This document shows positions 1 to 6,867 of a stretch of 19,531 nucleotides of DNA, in pieces. This DNA is from CAKTOF01 sp964523945 (lineage in GTDB: Bacteria; Bacillota; Clostridia; Oscillospirales; Oscillospiraceae): contig CAZGBU010000031.1 of assembly GCA_964523945.1 (NCBI GenBank), positions 1 through 19,531 on the forward strand, given 5' to 3'. The notes beneath the pieces were generated by a model, which was not told the origin of the DNA, ran no database searches, and saw nothing but the letters and a program-made list of their open reading frames with translations. The translations under genes were made by a program, and so were the position numbers. How positions within the stretch are numbered: the first letter of the stretch is position 1; each line of letters begins with the position of its first letter.

Positions 1-58
1 CATCATGCTGATCAACGCTCTGCTGAACCTGGTGCTCAAACGGGAAAAGGAGGACTGA
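1..58 (+). CDS. pstC: PstC, phosphate ABC transporter permease (3' end only)
   Basis: Only the last 18 codons and the TGA (56-58) are in the window. The visible peptide ends in a hydrophobic run followed by a basic/acidic tail (LKREKED), as expected for the last membrane helix and cytoplasmic end of a permease. The assignment to PstC comes mainly from position: it lies one base upstream of pstA, and the order pstC-pstA-pstB-phoU is standard. The ribosome binding site of pstA (AAAGGAGG) lies inside this coding end, so the two genes are probably translationally coupled. Confidence 0.75.
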   Translation, partial: IMLINALLNLVLKREKED

Positions 59-59
59 C

Positions 60-923
60 ATGAGACAAAGCAGCTTTCTGTCCCCGCGGCGCAAGGGCTA
101 TAACTTTTTCATGCGCCTGATTATGTGTCTGTGTGCGCTGATCACCTGCGCGCTGCTCGTTGCCGTCATCGGCTACATCTGCTATCGCGGCATCCCCGGT
201 ATCAGCTGGTCGTTTCTGACGACGCAGGAGAGTGTCCTGCGCGGCACCATGGGCATCCTGCCGGCGATCTACAATACGCTCTATGTCATTCTGGTATCGA
301 TGATTATCGTCCTGCCGCTGGGCGTATGCGCCGCGATCTATCTGACTGAATATGCCCGAAACCGCCGGCTTGTGGCAATCATTGAATTTGCCACCGAAAC
401 GCTTGCCGGCATTCCGTCCATCATCTATGCGCTGGTCGGCGTCATCATCTTCTGCACATCGCTCGGTCTGGACAAGACACTGCTGGCCGGTTCGCTGACG
501 CTGGTCATTATGGTACTGCCAACCATCATCCGAACCACGCAGGAAAGTCTGAAAACCGTACCGCAGTCGTACCGTGAAGGCTCGCTGGGACTTGGCTCCG
601 GCAAGTGGCACATGATCCGCACCGTCGTGCTGCCGAGCAGTGTCGACGGCATCGTCACCGGCTGCATCCTGGCCATCGGCCGCATCGTCGGCGAGTCCGC
701 CGTGCTGATGTACGCCGCCGGCCTGTCCACGGCCATGCAGGATTTTTCCACCATCGAGGGCTTTATGCAGAGCTCCGGCGCCACCCTCACTGTCGCGCTG
801 TACGTCTACGCCAAGGAGCGCGCCGATTTCGCCGTGGCCTTTTCCATCGGCACGATTCTGCTGGTACTGACCGTGATCATCAACCTGGCGGCCTCTCTGG
901 CGGGCAAAAAGCTCAAGCACTGA
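60..923 (+). CDS. pstA: PstA, phosphate ABC transporter permease
   Basis: Inner-membrane permease of the high-affinity phosphate importer; with PstC it forms the channel driven by PstB. The 287-residue product has the usual family length and about six membrane segments (roughly residues 19-43, 73-97, 117-137, 143-158, 198-215 and 259-283). The EAA-type coupling loop that contacts the ATPase is visible at about residues 173-191 (REGSLGLGSGKWHMI then VVLP). The start ATG at 60 is one base after the pstC stop and six bases after a GGAGG. It is followed by pstB, so this is the standard pst operon, probably induced by phosphate limitation; its main promoter would lie upstream of the window. Confidence 0.95.
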   Translation: MRQSSFLSPRRKGYNFFMRLIMCLCALITCALLVAVIGYICYRGIPGISWSFLTTQESVLRGTMGILPAIYNTLYVILVSMIIVLPLGVCAAIYLTEYARNRRLVAIIEFATETLAGIPSIIYALVGVIIFCTSLGLDKTLLAGSLTLVIMVLPTIIRTTQESLKTVPQSYREGSLGLGSGKWHMIRTVVLPSSVDGIVTGCILAIGRIVGESAVLMYAAGLSTAMQDFSTIEGFMQSSGATLTVALYVYAKERADFAVAFSIGTILLVLTVIINLAASLAGKKLKH

Positions 924-948
924 GCCGCCGATGCAAAGGAGCATAACA

Positions 949-1716
949 ATGGCTGAAACTGAAACAATCGTTCTCCAGTCGGAGAATCTGGATCTGTTCT
1001 ATGGCGATCACCAGGCGCTCAAGTCGATCTCCATCTCCATCCCGGAAAAGCAGATCACTGCGCTGATCGGCCCGTCAGGCTGCGGCAAGTCCACCTTTCT
1101 GAAAACCATCAACCGAATGAACGATCTGGTGCCCGGTGTCACAATTAAGGGCAAGATGCTCTACCGTGAGCAGGATATTTACGGTTCGCAGATTGACGTC
1201 ACCTGGCTGCGTAAGCGAATCGGTATGGTGTTCCAGAAGCCGAACCCGTTTCCAATGTCCATCTTCGACAACGTGGCCTACGGCCCGCGCACGCATGGCA
1301 TCCGCAGCCGCGCGAAGCTCGATGAGATTGTCGAGCGCTCGCTGCGCGCCGCCGCCATCTGGGACGAGGTCAAGGGCCGCTTGAAGAAATCAGCGCTCGG
1401 CCTGTCCGGCGGCCAGCAGCAGCGGCTTTGCATCGCGCGCGCGCTGGCTGTCGAGCCGGATGTGCTGCTGATGGATGAGGCCACCAGTGCCCTCGACCCG
1501 ATCTCCACGTCCAAGATTGAAGATCTTGCCATTGAGCTGAAAAAAGAATATACTATCGTCATGGTCACACATAATATGCAGCAGGCGGCTCGTATCTCTG
1601 ACAAGACCGCTTTCTTCCTTCTGGGTGAACTGGTCGAGTTTGACGACACCGAAAAGCTCTTCTCCATGCCCGAGGACAAGCGCACCGAGGACTACATCAC
1701 AGGGAGGTTCGGATAA
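949..1716 (+). CDS. pstB: PstB, phosphate ABC transporter ATPase
   Basis: ATPase that powers PstC/PstA phosphate import on the cytoplasmic side. The 255-residue product has every ABC motif in order: Walker A GPSGCGKST (41-49), Q-loop VFQKPNPFP (about 94-102), signature LSGGQQQR (152-159), Walker B VLLMDE (172-177) and switch histidine in VTHN (208). QKPNPFPMSI and the C-terminal EDYITGRFG are typical of PstB rather than generic importers. I chose ATG 949 because AAAGGAG at 935-941 sits seven bases before it; an in-frame ATG at 931 lacks a good site and would add six residues. phoU follows after one base. Confidence 0.96.
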   Translation: MAETETIVLQSENLDLFYGDHQALKSISISIPEKQITALIGPSGCGKSTFLKTINRMNDLVPGVTIKGKMLYREQDIYGSQIDVTWLRKRIGMVFQKPNPFPMSIFDNVAYGPRTHGIRSRAKLDEIVERSLRAAAIWDEVKGRLKKSALGLSGGQQQRLCIARALAVEPDVLLMDEATSALDPISTSKIEDLAIELKKEYTIVMVTHNMQQAARISDKTAFFLLGELVEFDDTEKLFSMPEDKRTEDYITGRFG

Positions 1717-1717
1717 G

Positions 1718-2428
1718 ATGAGAAACCGCTTTGACGCTCAGCTTGAGGCACTGAACACCGAGCTGATCACCATGGGCGCGCTGTGCGAGGAGGCCATCTC
1801 CACATCCGTGCAGGCGCTGATGAACTATGAGCTTGTCAGTATCCAGTCCGACAGCGACGTTGCGCAGACGCTCGACGACGACGTTGCCGCACTGCGCACA
1901 AAAGTCTTTGACATCGACAGTGAAATTGACCGCAAGGAACGCGAAATTGAGGATCTTTGCATGAAGCTGCTGCTGCAGCAGCAGCCGGTCGCCCGCGATC
2001 TGCGCGTGATCTCCTCGGCGCTGAAGATGATTTCCGACATGGAGCGCATTGGCGACCAGGCCTCCGACATCGCAGAGCTGACCGCTTTCATCAAAACCAG
2101 CGATATCCGCCACAAGGTGCATCTGCGTCAGATGGCGCGCGAGACAATCAAGATGGTCTCCGACAGCATCGACTCGTTTGTCCGCAAGGACCTTGACCTT
2201 GTCCGTTCTGTAATCGACTATGATGACGTGGTCGACAAGCTCTTCTCCGACGTCAAGAGCGAACTGATCTCGCTGGTTGCGCAGGATGCCAGCAATGGCG
2301 AGCTCTATCTGGATCTGCTGATGGTCGCAAAGTATTTTGAGCGCATCGGCGACCATGCAACCAACATTGCCGAATGGGTCGAATACTCCATCACAGGCAC
2401 ACGGGCGCAGAACGAACATCCTGTCTGA
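1718..2428 (+). CDS. phoU: PhoU, phosphate signalling regulator
   Basis: Peripheral regulator that links Pst transport to the PhoR/PhoP two-component system and restrains phosphate uptake when phosphate is plentiful. The 236-residue product is an all-helical two-repeat protein. Both hallmark metal-binding motifs are present: ERIGDQASDIAE (109-120) and ERIGDHATNIAE (208-219), together with QQPVARDLR in the first repeat. The start ATG 1718 begins one base after the pstB stop, and GGGAGG at 1702-1707 lies inside the pstB end, so it belongs to the pst operon. No intrinsic terminator follows, so transcripts may run into the symporter gene. Confidence 0.95.
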   Translation: MRNRFDAQLEALNTELITMGALCEEAISTSVQALMNYELVSIQSDSDVAQTLDDDVAALRTKVFDIDSEIDRKEREIEDLCMKLLLQQQPVARDLRVISSALKMISDMERIGDQASDIAELTAFIKTSDIRHKVHLRQMARETIKMVSDSIDSFVRKDLDLVRSVIDYDDVVDKLFSDVKSELISLVAQDASNGELYLDLLMVAKYFERIGDHATNIAEWVEYSITGTRAQNEHPV

Positions 2429-2434
2429 TTGGAT

Positions 2435-2473
2435 TTTACACAGATTTAACATTGAAATTCTTTTAATTTAACA
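2435..2473 (+). promoter_or_regulatory. Putative PhoP (Pho) box, TT(T/A)ACA repeats with 11-bp phase
   Basis: TTTACA at 2435, TTAACA at 2446 and TTAACA at 2468 share one 11-bp register; the register position at 2457 is degenerate. The two outer copies extend to ATTTAACATT at 2444 and 2466. Gram-positive PhoP binds tandem TT(A/T/C)A(C/T)A hexamers one helical turn apart, so this is a good candidate operator for the Na+/Pi symporter downstream. A candidate -10 is TAAAAT at 2505-2510, preceded by TG; no strong -35 is visible, as is usual for activated promoters. The site is AT-rich against a GC-rich background. Confidence 0.55.
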
Positions 2474-2487
2474 TTCGCCACTGTTCA

Positions 2488-2561
2488 AGGGCAGCTTCTC
2501 CATGTAAAATGTATGTAAAGTCTCGACCACTTTTGACATGAAACATGGAGGAAGCTGCCCT
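2488..2561 (+). promoter_or_regulatory. Long hairpin sequestering the ribosome binding site of the Na+/Pi symporter gene
   Basis: Bases 2488-2505 pair with 2543-2561 as an 18-bp stem with a single bulged G (2550 or 2551). Inside it, 2513-2521 can pair with 2529-2539 around the small loop 2522-2528. The right arm contains GGAGGA (2547-2552), the ribosome binding site of the gene starting at 2562, and ends one base before its ATG. In a transcript that includes both arms the site would be base-paired. A transcript starting from the candidate -10 at 2505 would lack the left arm. Confidence 0.6.
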
Positions 2562-4319
2562 ATGGATCTTTTTGATGGATTGACCCTGATCGGCGGACTA
2601 TGTCTGTTCCTGTTCGGCATGAATCTGATGGGCGTGGCCCTGGAGAAGCGGGCAGGCGGAAGCCTGAAGATGATTCTCAGCCGGCTGACCAGCAACAAGC
2701 TGGCCGGCTTTGCCATGGGCCTGGCCGTCACGTCGATCATTCAGAGTTCGTCCGCCACGACCGTTATGGTCGTCGGCTTCGTCAATTCCGGCCTGATGAC
2801 GCTGCACCAGGCTGTCGGCGTTATCATGGGCGCCAATGTCGGCACAACGGTAACCGCCTGGATTCTCAGCCTGACCGGCATCAACGGAACCAATCTGGTG
2901 CTCCGGCTGCTGCAGCCGTCATCGTTTACGCCGATCCTCGCGCTGATCGGCATCATCTTTTATATGTTCTGCCATTCCGACAAGAAAAAAGACACCGGCG
3001 TCATTCTGCTCGGCTTCGCCACGCTGATGTTCGGCATGGAGACGATGTCGGATGCTGTCTCAGGCCTGCGCGATGTACCTGCATTCCAGAATATCCTGCT
3101 GATGTTCTCCAATCCGATTCTTGGCGTGCTGGCTGGCATGGTGCTCACCGGCATCATTCAAAGTTCGTCGGCCTCTATCGGCATCCTGCAGGCGCTTTCT
3201 GCAACCGGCGCAGTGACTTTCGGCAGCGCCATCCCGATTCTGATGGGTATGGACATCGGCACCTGCGTCACAGCGATGCTCTCTTCGATCGGCGCAAATC
3301 GTGAGGCCAAGCGCGCCGCCGTCATTCACCTGTATTTCAATATCATCGGCGTTGTGACTTTCCTGAGCCTGTTCTATATTATCAACGCCATTGTAGGCGG
3401 ATTCAGCTTCCTGAATGATTCGATCAACCAAGTTAACATTGCAATTATCAACACTTCGTTCAAGCTCGGCTGCACCGTACTGATGCTGCCGGTGAGCGAC
3501 TGGCTGGTCAAGCTTGCATGTCTGACGGTACCGGATGCGAAAGCGCCGGAGCAGGCCAATCTGCTTGACGAGCGCCTGCTCGCCACGCCGGCCGTCGCCA
3601 TTGACCGCTGCCGTACTGTCGCCGCTGAGATGGCGCACGAATCCATCAGTGCGCTCAACGACTCCATCGCACTGCTGACAACCTATAATGCCGCAGGCGC
3701 TGCGGCTGTCCGCGACAAAGAGGACGCAGTCGACCGATACGAGGATGCGCTCGGCACCTATCTCGTCCGGCTGAGCAGTCATGCAATGACAGAGGCCGAC
3801 AGCGCCGAGTCGTCAAAGCTGCTGCATATTATCGGTGATTTCGAGCGCATCTCCGACCATGCGGTCAACATTGTCGAGTCGGTCGAGGAGATGCAGGCAA
3901 AGCAGATTTCGTTCTCTGACAAGGCAAGGCAGGAACTGTCTGTTTTCACCGCCGCCGTCAGCGAGATCCTCTCGCTCGCACAGCGTGCCTATGACGACAA
4001 CGACATGGCGGCTGCCGCGCTCGTCGAACCGCTCGAAGAGGTAATTGACACGCTCGAAGAACAATTGCGCAGCCGCCATATCCTGCGCCTGCAGAAAGGC
4101 GAGTGCACGATCGAGCTCGGCTTCGTCTGGTCGGATCTTCTGACCAACCTGGAGCGCGTTGCCGACCACTGCTCCAACATCGCCGGCTGCGTCATCGAGA
4201 TGGCGCACGCGAGTATGGAGGTACACGAGTATACGCGTGAGATCCGTTCCGAGAGTCCGGCGTTCCATGAGAATTACCGCAAATACGCCGAGAAATACAG
4301 CCTTCTCCCCTCCGCTTAA
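2562..4319 (+). CDS. Na+/phosphate cotransporter family protein with PhoU-like C-terminal domain
   Basis: Secondary phosphate transporter of the NptA/Na-Pi cotransporter II family (COG1283 type), expected in the cytoplasmic membrane. The 585-residue product has the characteristic inverted duplication: QSSSATT (61-67) followed by GANVGTTVTA (90-99), repeated as QSSSASI (200-206) followed by GMDIGTCVTA (229-238). Residues from about 340 to the end form a soluble helical region with two PhoU-type motifs, FERISDHAVNIVE (427-439) and LERVADHCSNIAG (530-542). Many bacterial NptA homologues have this layout. ATG 2562 is preferred because GGAGGA lies nine bases upstream; an in-frame ATG at 2538 lies within the hairpin loop and has no ribosome binding site. 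Its position after pst-phoU and a Pho-box-like site suggests phosphate control. Transport direction (uptake or efflux) cannot be read from sequence. Confidence 0.93.
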   Translation: MDLFDGLTLIGGLCLFLFGMNLMGVALEKRAGGSLKMILSRLTSNKLAGFAMGLAVTSIIQSSSATTVMVVGFVNSGLMTLHQAVGVIMGANVGTTVTAWILSLTGINGTNLVLRLLQPSSFTPILALIGIIFYMFCHSDKKKDTGVILLGFATLMFGMETMSDAVSGLRDVPAFQNILLMFSNPILGVLAGMVLTGIIQSSSASIGILQALSATGAVTFGSAIPILMGMDIGTCVTAMLSSIGANREAKRAAVIHLYFNIIGVVTFLSLFYIINAIVGGFSFLNDSINQVNIAIINTSFKLGCTVLMLPVSDWLVKLACLTVPDAKAPEQANLLDERLLATPAVAIDRCRTVAAEMAHESISALNDSIALLTTYNAAGAAAVRDKEDAVDRYEDALGTYLVRLSSHAMTEADSAESSKLLHIIGDFERISDHAVNIVESVEEMQAKQISFSDKARQELSVFTAAVSEILSLAQRAYDDNDMAAAALVEPLEEVIDTLEEQLRSRHILRLQKGECTIELGFVWSDLLTNLERVADHCSNIAGCVIEMAHASMEVHEYTREIRSESPAFHENYRKYAEKYSLLPSA

Positions 4320-4333
4320 CATGGTGCGTTTTC

Positions 4334-4361
4334 CCCCGCTCCGGACAGGCCCGGAGCGGGG
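4334..4361 (+). terminator. Intrinsic terminator after the Na+/Pi symporter gene
   Basis: An 11-bp perfect GC-rich stem (4334-4344 with 4351-4361) closes a six-base loop and is followed by TTTCGTCT. It lies 14 bases after the symporter stop and ends the phosphate block. The U-tract is short, but stem and position are convincing. Confidence 0.8.
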
Positions 4362-4414
4362 TTTCGTCTGCCAGCATCGGAAAACGCGAAGCCTCACCCT
4401 TTTGAAATCCCAAA

Positions 4415-4443
4415 TAGACAAATCTTCCCGCGTGGTGTATACT
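4415..4443 (+). promoter_or_regulatory. Vegetative-type promoter of the beta-helix protein gene
   Basis: TAGACA (4415-4420, five of six to TTGACA) is separated by exactly 17 bases from TATACT (4438-4443, five of six to TATAAT). Transcription would start near 4450, leaving a leader of about 35 bases that contains AAAGGAGG at 4471-4478. This sets the gene up as its own transcription unit between two terminators. Confidence 0.75.
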
Positions 4444-4485
4444 ATGTTTGTATGCGAACAAAGCATCGCCAAAGGAGGTTCCACA

Positions 4486-6324
4486 TTGATTAAGACCATC
4501 GAACAGTCCACCGTTATCTCTCAGCCGTTTGCCTGTGATCGGCTCGTGATCGCCGATGGCGCTGAGCTGACTGCCCCCGAGGGCAAGTTCCTCACCCTGA
4601 CCGTCAACGGCATGGGCCTGCCGATTGAACCGGGCACCTATGTCGGCGACATCAAGGTTTCCGTGTCGAAGCTGCACCATATGCCGGCGCATGGCCTGCA
4701 CACGATGTCCGGCCGCACCGAGCAGCTGCATACCGCCGTCGTTGTCCACAACAATACGCTGGTCGAGGATGAATGCACGCCTGCCATCGTCCAAGGCGGC
4801 AGCGTCAGCGCGGCCAAGGCCGAAAACATCTACATTGCCAGCGCGGAAGAGTCATTCAACGGCATTCTCGTCACCGGCAACAGCGAGTATACCGTCCAGA
4901 ATGCGAAGATCGACTTCGACGGCCCCGGCGCAAACGATTTCATGGGCGTTGGCGCCGGTATCGCCGCGATGGATAACGCGCGCGTCACGATCAACGACAG
5001 CGAGATCACCATGGCCGGCCGCACCCGCTGCGCCATCCACGTTGCCGGCGACTCGATCGTCGAAGTCAACAACTGCCGGATTATCAACCACTCGTTTGAT
5101 CCCGACTGCTGGATGGGTGACTTCTCCTGGGGCGTCGGCTTCGACGGCAGCAACCGCCTGGTGCAGCTGTGTGATAACGGCACCGCGATCTACAACAACT
5201 GCGACCTGATCACCAACGGCTGGGGCGTTCTGTCGATTGACGGCTGTGACGACTGCGTCCGCTATTTCATCAAAGACTGCCGGCTGAGCCTGTCCGGCCC
5301 ACGCACGCAGGGCTATGGCGCGTTCTGCATCGGCGACCGCAACACCGTCGTGTTTGACCACTGCAAGGTAGCGGTCAACGGCTACCCGCTGATTGTCCGC
5401 GGCTTCCTCGGCCGCGCGCACGCCACAGTCAAAAACGGCTCCGAGCTGTCCGGCACCCATTACGGCGTATTTATCATCGGCGACATCAATACACCGACCA
5501 ACATCTCCGACTCATCAATCGTAACCGGCCGGTCCACGTTCCTGATCAAAGCATCCGCCGCAAATGTCAACGTCGAACGCTCCGTCCTCAAACCGGCCAA
5601 CGGCACCATCTGCCAGTTGATGGACAACGACGAGGTCAACATGTGGATCACCGCCATTCCGGTCAAGGACACGCCCGACACCTACATTGAGGGCCGTGAT
5701 CTGACCGCAATCGATCCGAACAACGATGTCCGCCTGACCTTTACGGATATGGATCTGCAGGGCAACCTGTACAACTCCACCACCAACAACCACGCCGAGC
5801 AGGGCTGCACCCTTGGCATGCCCGAGCGCGTACCGTTCGGTGGCATGTTCATGAATATGGCGCCTCCGTTCGACCTCGCGACCGCAACGCCGGATATGGT
5901 CATCCACGACTATGACGCGCGCGGCCCGAAGAACCTTGAAGTCACGCTGCATAACTGCCGTTTTGAGGGCATCGCCTCGTCTGCTGTGCAGAAACACCGT
6001 GACGACCTGGAGGAGATCACAGAGTACACCCGTCTTGAGCTCTCCAACGTCACGCAGACCGCTGCGCCGACCGTCAACAACGGTGTCATCGTCCACCTCG
6101 ACAAGGACTCCACCTGGATCGTCACCGGCACAAGCTACCTCACCAAGCTCACCTTTGAGCCGGGCGCGATCCTCAAGGCGCCGGCCGGTCAGAGCGTCTA
6201 CATCACGGTCGACGGCGAGGATGTCGAGTTCCCTGAGTGCGGCGGCGACGGCGGCGAGTTCGTCGGCAAGATCGTGCTCAAGCTCGGCGAGAAGAAACCG
6301 CTTCCGCCGAGAATGCCACACTGA
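4486..6324 (+). CDS. Putative right-handed beta-helix protein of unknown function, TTG start
   Basis: I do not recognise this 612-residue protein. It has no signal peptide, membrane segment or anchor, so it is predicted cytoplasmic. Residues about 95-380 and 470-500 are made of short strand-turn repeats of the type seen in parallel beta-helices. A recurring rung has Asn/Asp before Cys: VNNCRI (Cys197), YNNCDL (239), IKDCRL (265), FDHCKV (293) and LHNCRF (491), with related rungs VQNAKI, INDSEI and ISDSSI. Residues 19-60 resemble 554-600 (a LTAPEGKFLTLTVNG segment against LKAPAGQSVYITVDG, then YVGDIKVSV against FVGKIVLKL), suggesting duplicated end caps. Start TTG 4486 is chosen because AAAGGAGG ends seven bases upstream; the frame stays open upstream, but that part overlaps the previous gene and the terminator. 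Codons are strongly C-ending (AAC, GAC, ATC, GTC), suggesting high expression. No catalytic residues could be assigned. Confidence 0.85.
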   Translation: MIKTIEQSTVISQPFACDRLVIADGAELTAPEGKFLTLTVNGMGLPIEPGTYVGDIKVSVSKLHHMPAHGLHTMSGRTEQLHTAVVVHNNTLVEDECTPAIVQGGSVSAAKAENIYIASAEESFNGILVTGNSEYTVQNAKIDFDGPGANDFMGVGAGIAAMDNARVTINDSEITMAGRTRCAIHVAGDSIVEVNNCRIINHSFDPDCWMGDFSWGVGFDGSNRLVQLCDNGTAIYNNCDLITNGWGVLSIDGCDDCVRYFIKDCRLSLSGPRTQGYGAFCIGDRNTVVFDHCKVAVNGYPLIVRGFLGRAHATVKNGSELSGTHYGVFIIGDINTPTNISDSSIVTGRSTFLIKASAANVNVERSVLKPANGTICQLMDNDEVNMWITAIPVKDTPDTYIEGRDLTAIDPNNDVRLTFTDMDLQGNLYNSTTNNHAEQGCTLGMPERVPFGGMFMNMAPPFDLATATPDMVIHDYDARGPKNLEVTLHNCRFEGIASSAVQKHRDDLEEITEYTRLELSNVTQTAAPTVNNGVIVHLDKDSTWIVTGTSYLTKLTFEPGAILKAPAGQSVYITVDGEDVEFPECGGDGGEFVGKIVLKLGEKKPLPPRMPH

Positions 6325-6352
6325 GCTGCACATTGTTTGTTCCCATTCTCCG

Positions 6353-6388
6353 GAGCCGCCCCGACTGCTTTGGCAGTCGGGGCGGCTC
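6353..6388 (+). terminator. Strong intrinsic terminator after the beta-helix gene
   Basis: A 16-bp perfect stem (6353-6368 with 6373-6388) with a four-base TTTG loop is followed by TTTCTTC. It lies 28 bases after the stop codon and isolates the beta-helix gene from the gntR operon. Confidence 0.88.
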
Positions 6389-6423
6389 TTTCTTCACGGA
6401 TGCGAAAAATTTTCTCTTCCCTC

Positions 6424-6452
6424 TTGACAGATGGCGTACGTCCTGCTATGCT
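6424..6452 (+). promoter_or_regulatory. Promoter of the gntR-ABC operon
   Basis: A perfect -35 TTGACA (6424-6429) is followed after 17 bases by TATGCT (6447-6452), with the extended -10 TGC at 6444-6446. The predicted start near 6459 falls inside the inverted repeat at 6451-6481, which is ideal placement for repression. Confidence 0.85.
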
Positions 6453-6481
6453 AACTGTACTAATTCGCATAATACAGTTAG
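6451..6481 (+). promoter_or_regulatory. Inverted-repeat operator for the GntR/YtrA-type repressor
   Basis: CTAACTGTA (6451-6459) and TACAGTTAG (6473-6481) form a perfect 9-bp inverted repeat with a 13-base spacer. The inner part, ACTGTA-N13-TACAGT, closely resembles the AGTGTA-N13-TACACT operator described for Bacillus subtilis YtrA, with identical spacing. It overlaps the -10 element and the predicted transcription start, so binding would block the operon that encodes the regulator itself. Confidence 0.75.
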
Positions 6482-6501
6482 AACAAAAAGGGGTGAGCCT
6501 T

Positions 6502-6867
6502 ATGATCCCGATCAACCCGCGCTCGGGCGTTCCCATCTATGAGCAGGTTAAAGACGGCCTGCGGACGGTCATTGTCACGGGTGCGATTGTGCCGGACGAG
6601 AAGCTGCCATCCGTCCGGGAGCTGGCCGCGCAGCTGTCGATCAATCCCAACACCATCCAGCGCGCCTACCGTGAACTGGAGCAGGAGGGCTACATCTACA
6701 CCGCGGCCGGGCGCGGTGCATTCTGTGCAGACTGGCACGGTGCCGCCGAGGTGCGGACACAGCGATTGCTCGAGCAGATTGACCTGCTGGTGCTCGAGCT
6801 CGAGCGGCTCGGTGTGACGCGCAGCGCCATCTGCGCGCACTTGCAGGAAGGAGGGGCTTTGCAATGA
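6502..6867 (+). CDS. GntR family transcriptional regulator, YtrA subfamily
   Basis: DNA-binding repressor of its own ABC transporter operon. The 121-residue product begins with a GntR winged helix: PIYEQVKDGLRTVI, then LPSVRELAAQLSINPNTIQRAYRELEQEGY at about residues 35-64, and a wing with GRGAF. After the DNA-binding domain there is only a short helix pair of about 45 residues, not a ligand-binding FadR/UTRA domain. That is the mark of the YtrA subfamily, whose members usually control adjacent ABC exporters and in Bacillus respond to cell-wall antibiotics. ATG 6502 lies five bases after AGGGGTGA. Its TGA overlaps the ATG of the ATPase gene (ATGA), so the two are coupled. The inducer cannot be inferred. 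Confidence 0.93.
   Translation: MIPINPRSGVPIYEQVKDGLRTVIVTGAIVPDEKLPSVRELAAQLSINPNTIQRAYRELEQEGYIYTAAGRGAFCADWHGAAEVRTQRLLEQIDLLVLELERLGVTRSAICAHLQEGGALQ

Noticed and set aside
36..944. 302-residue open frame on the minus strand opposite pstA
   Set aside because: It is fully antisense to a clearly conserved gene, has a low-complexity Gly/Asp/Gln/Arg composition typical of GC-rich shadow frames, and has no ribosome binding site.
4159..4485. 109-residue extension of the beta-helix protein
   Set aside because: It overlaps the end of the symporter gene in another frame and crosses the terminator and promoter; TTG 4486 has an excellent ribosome binding site.
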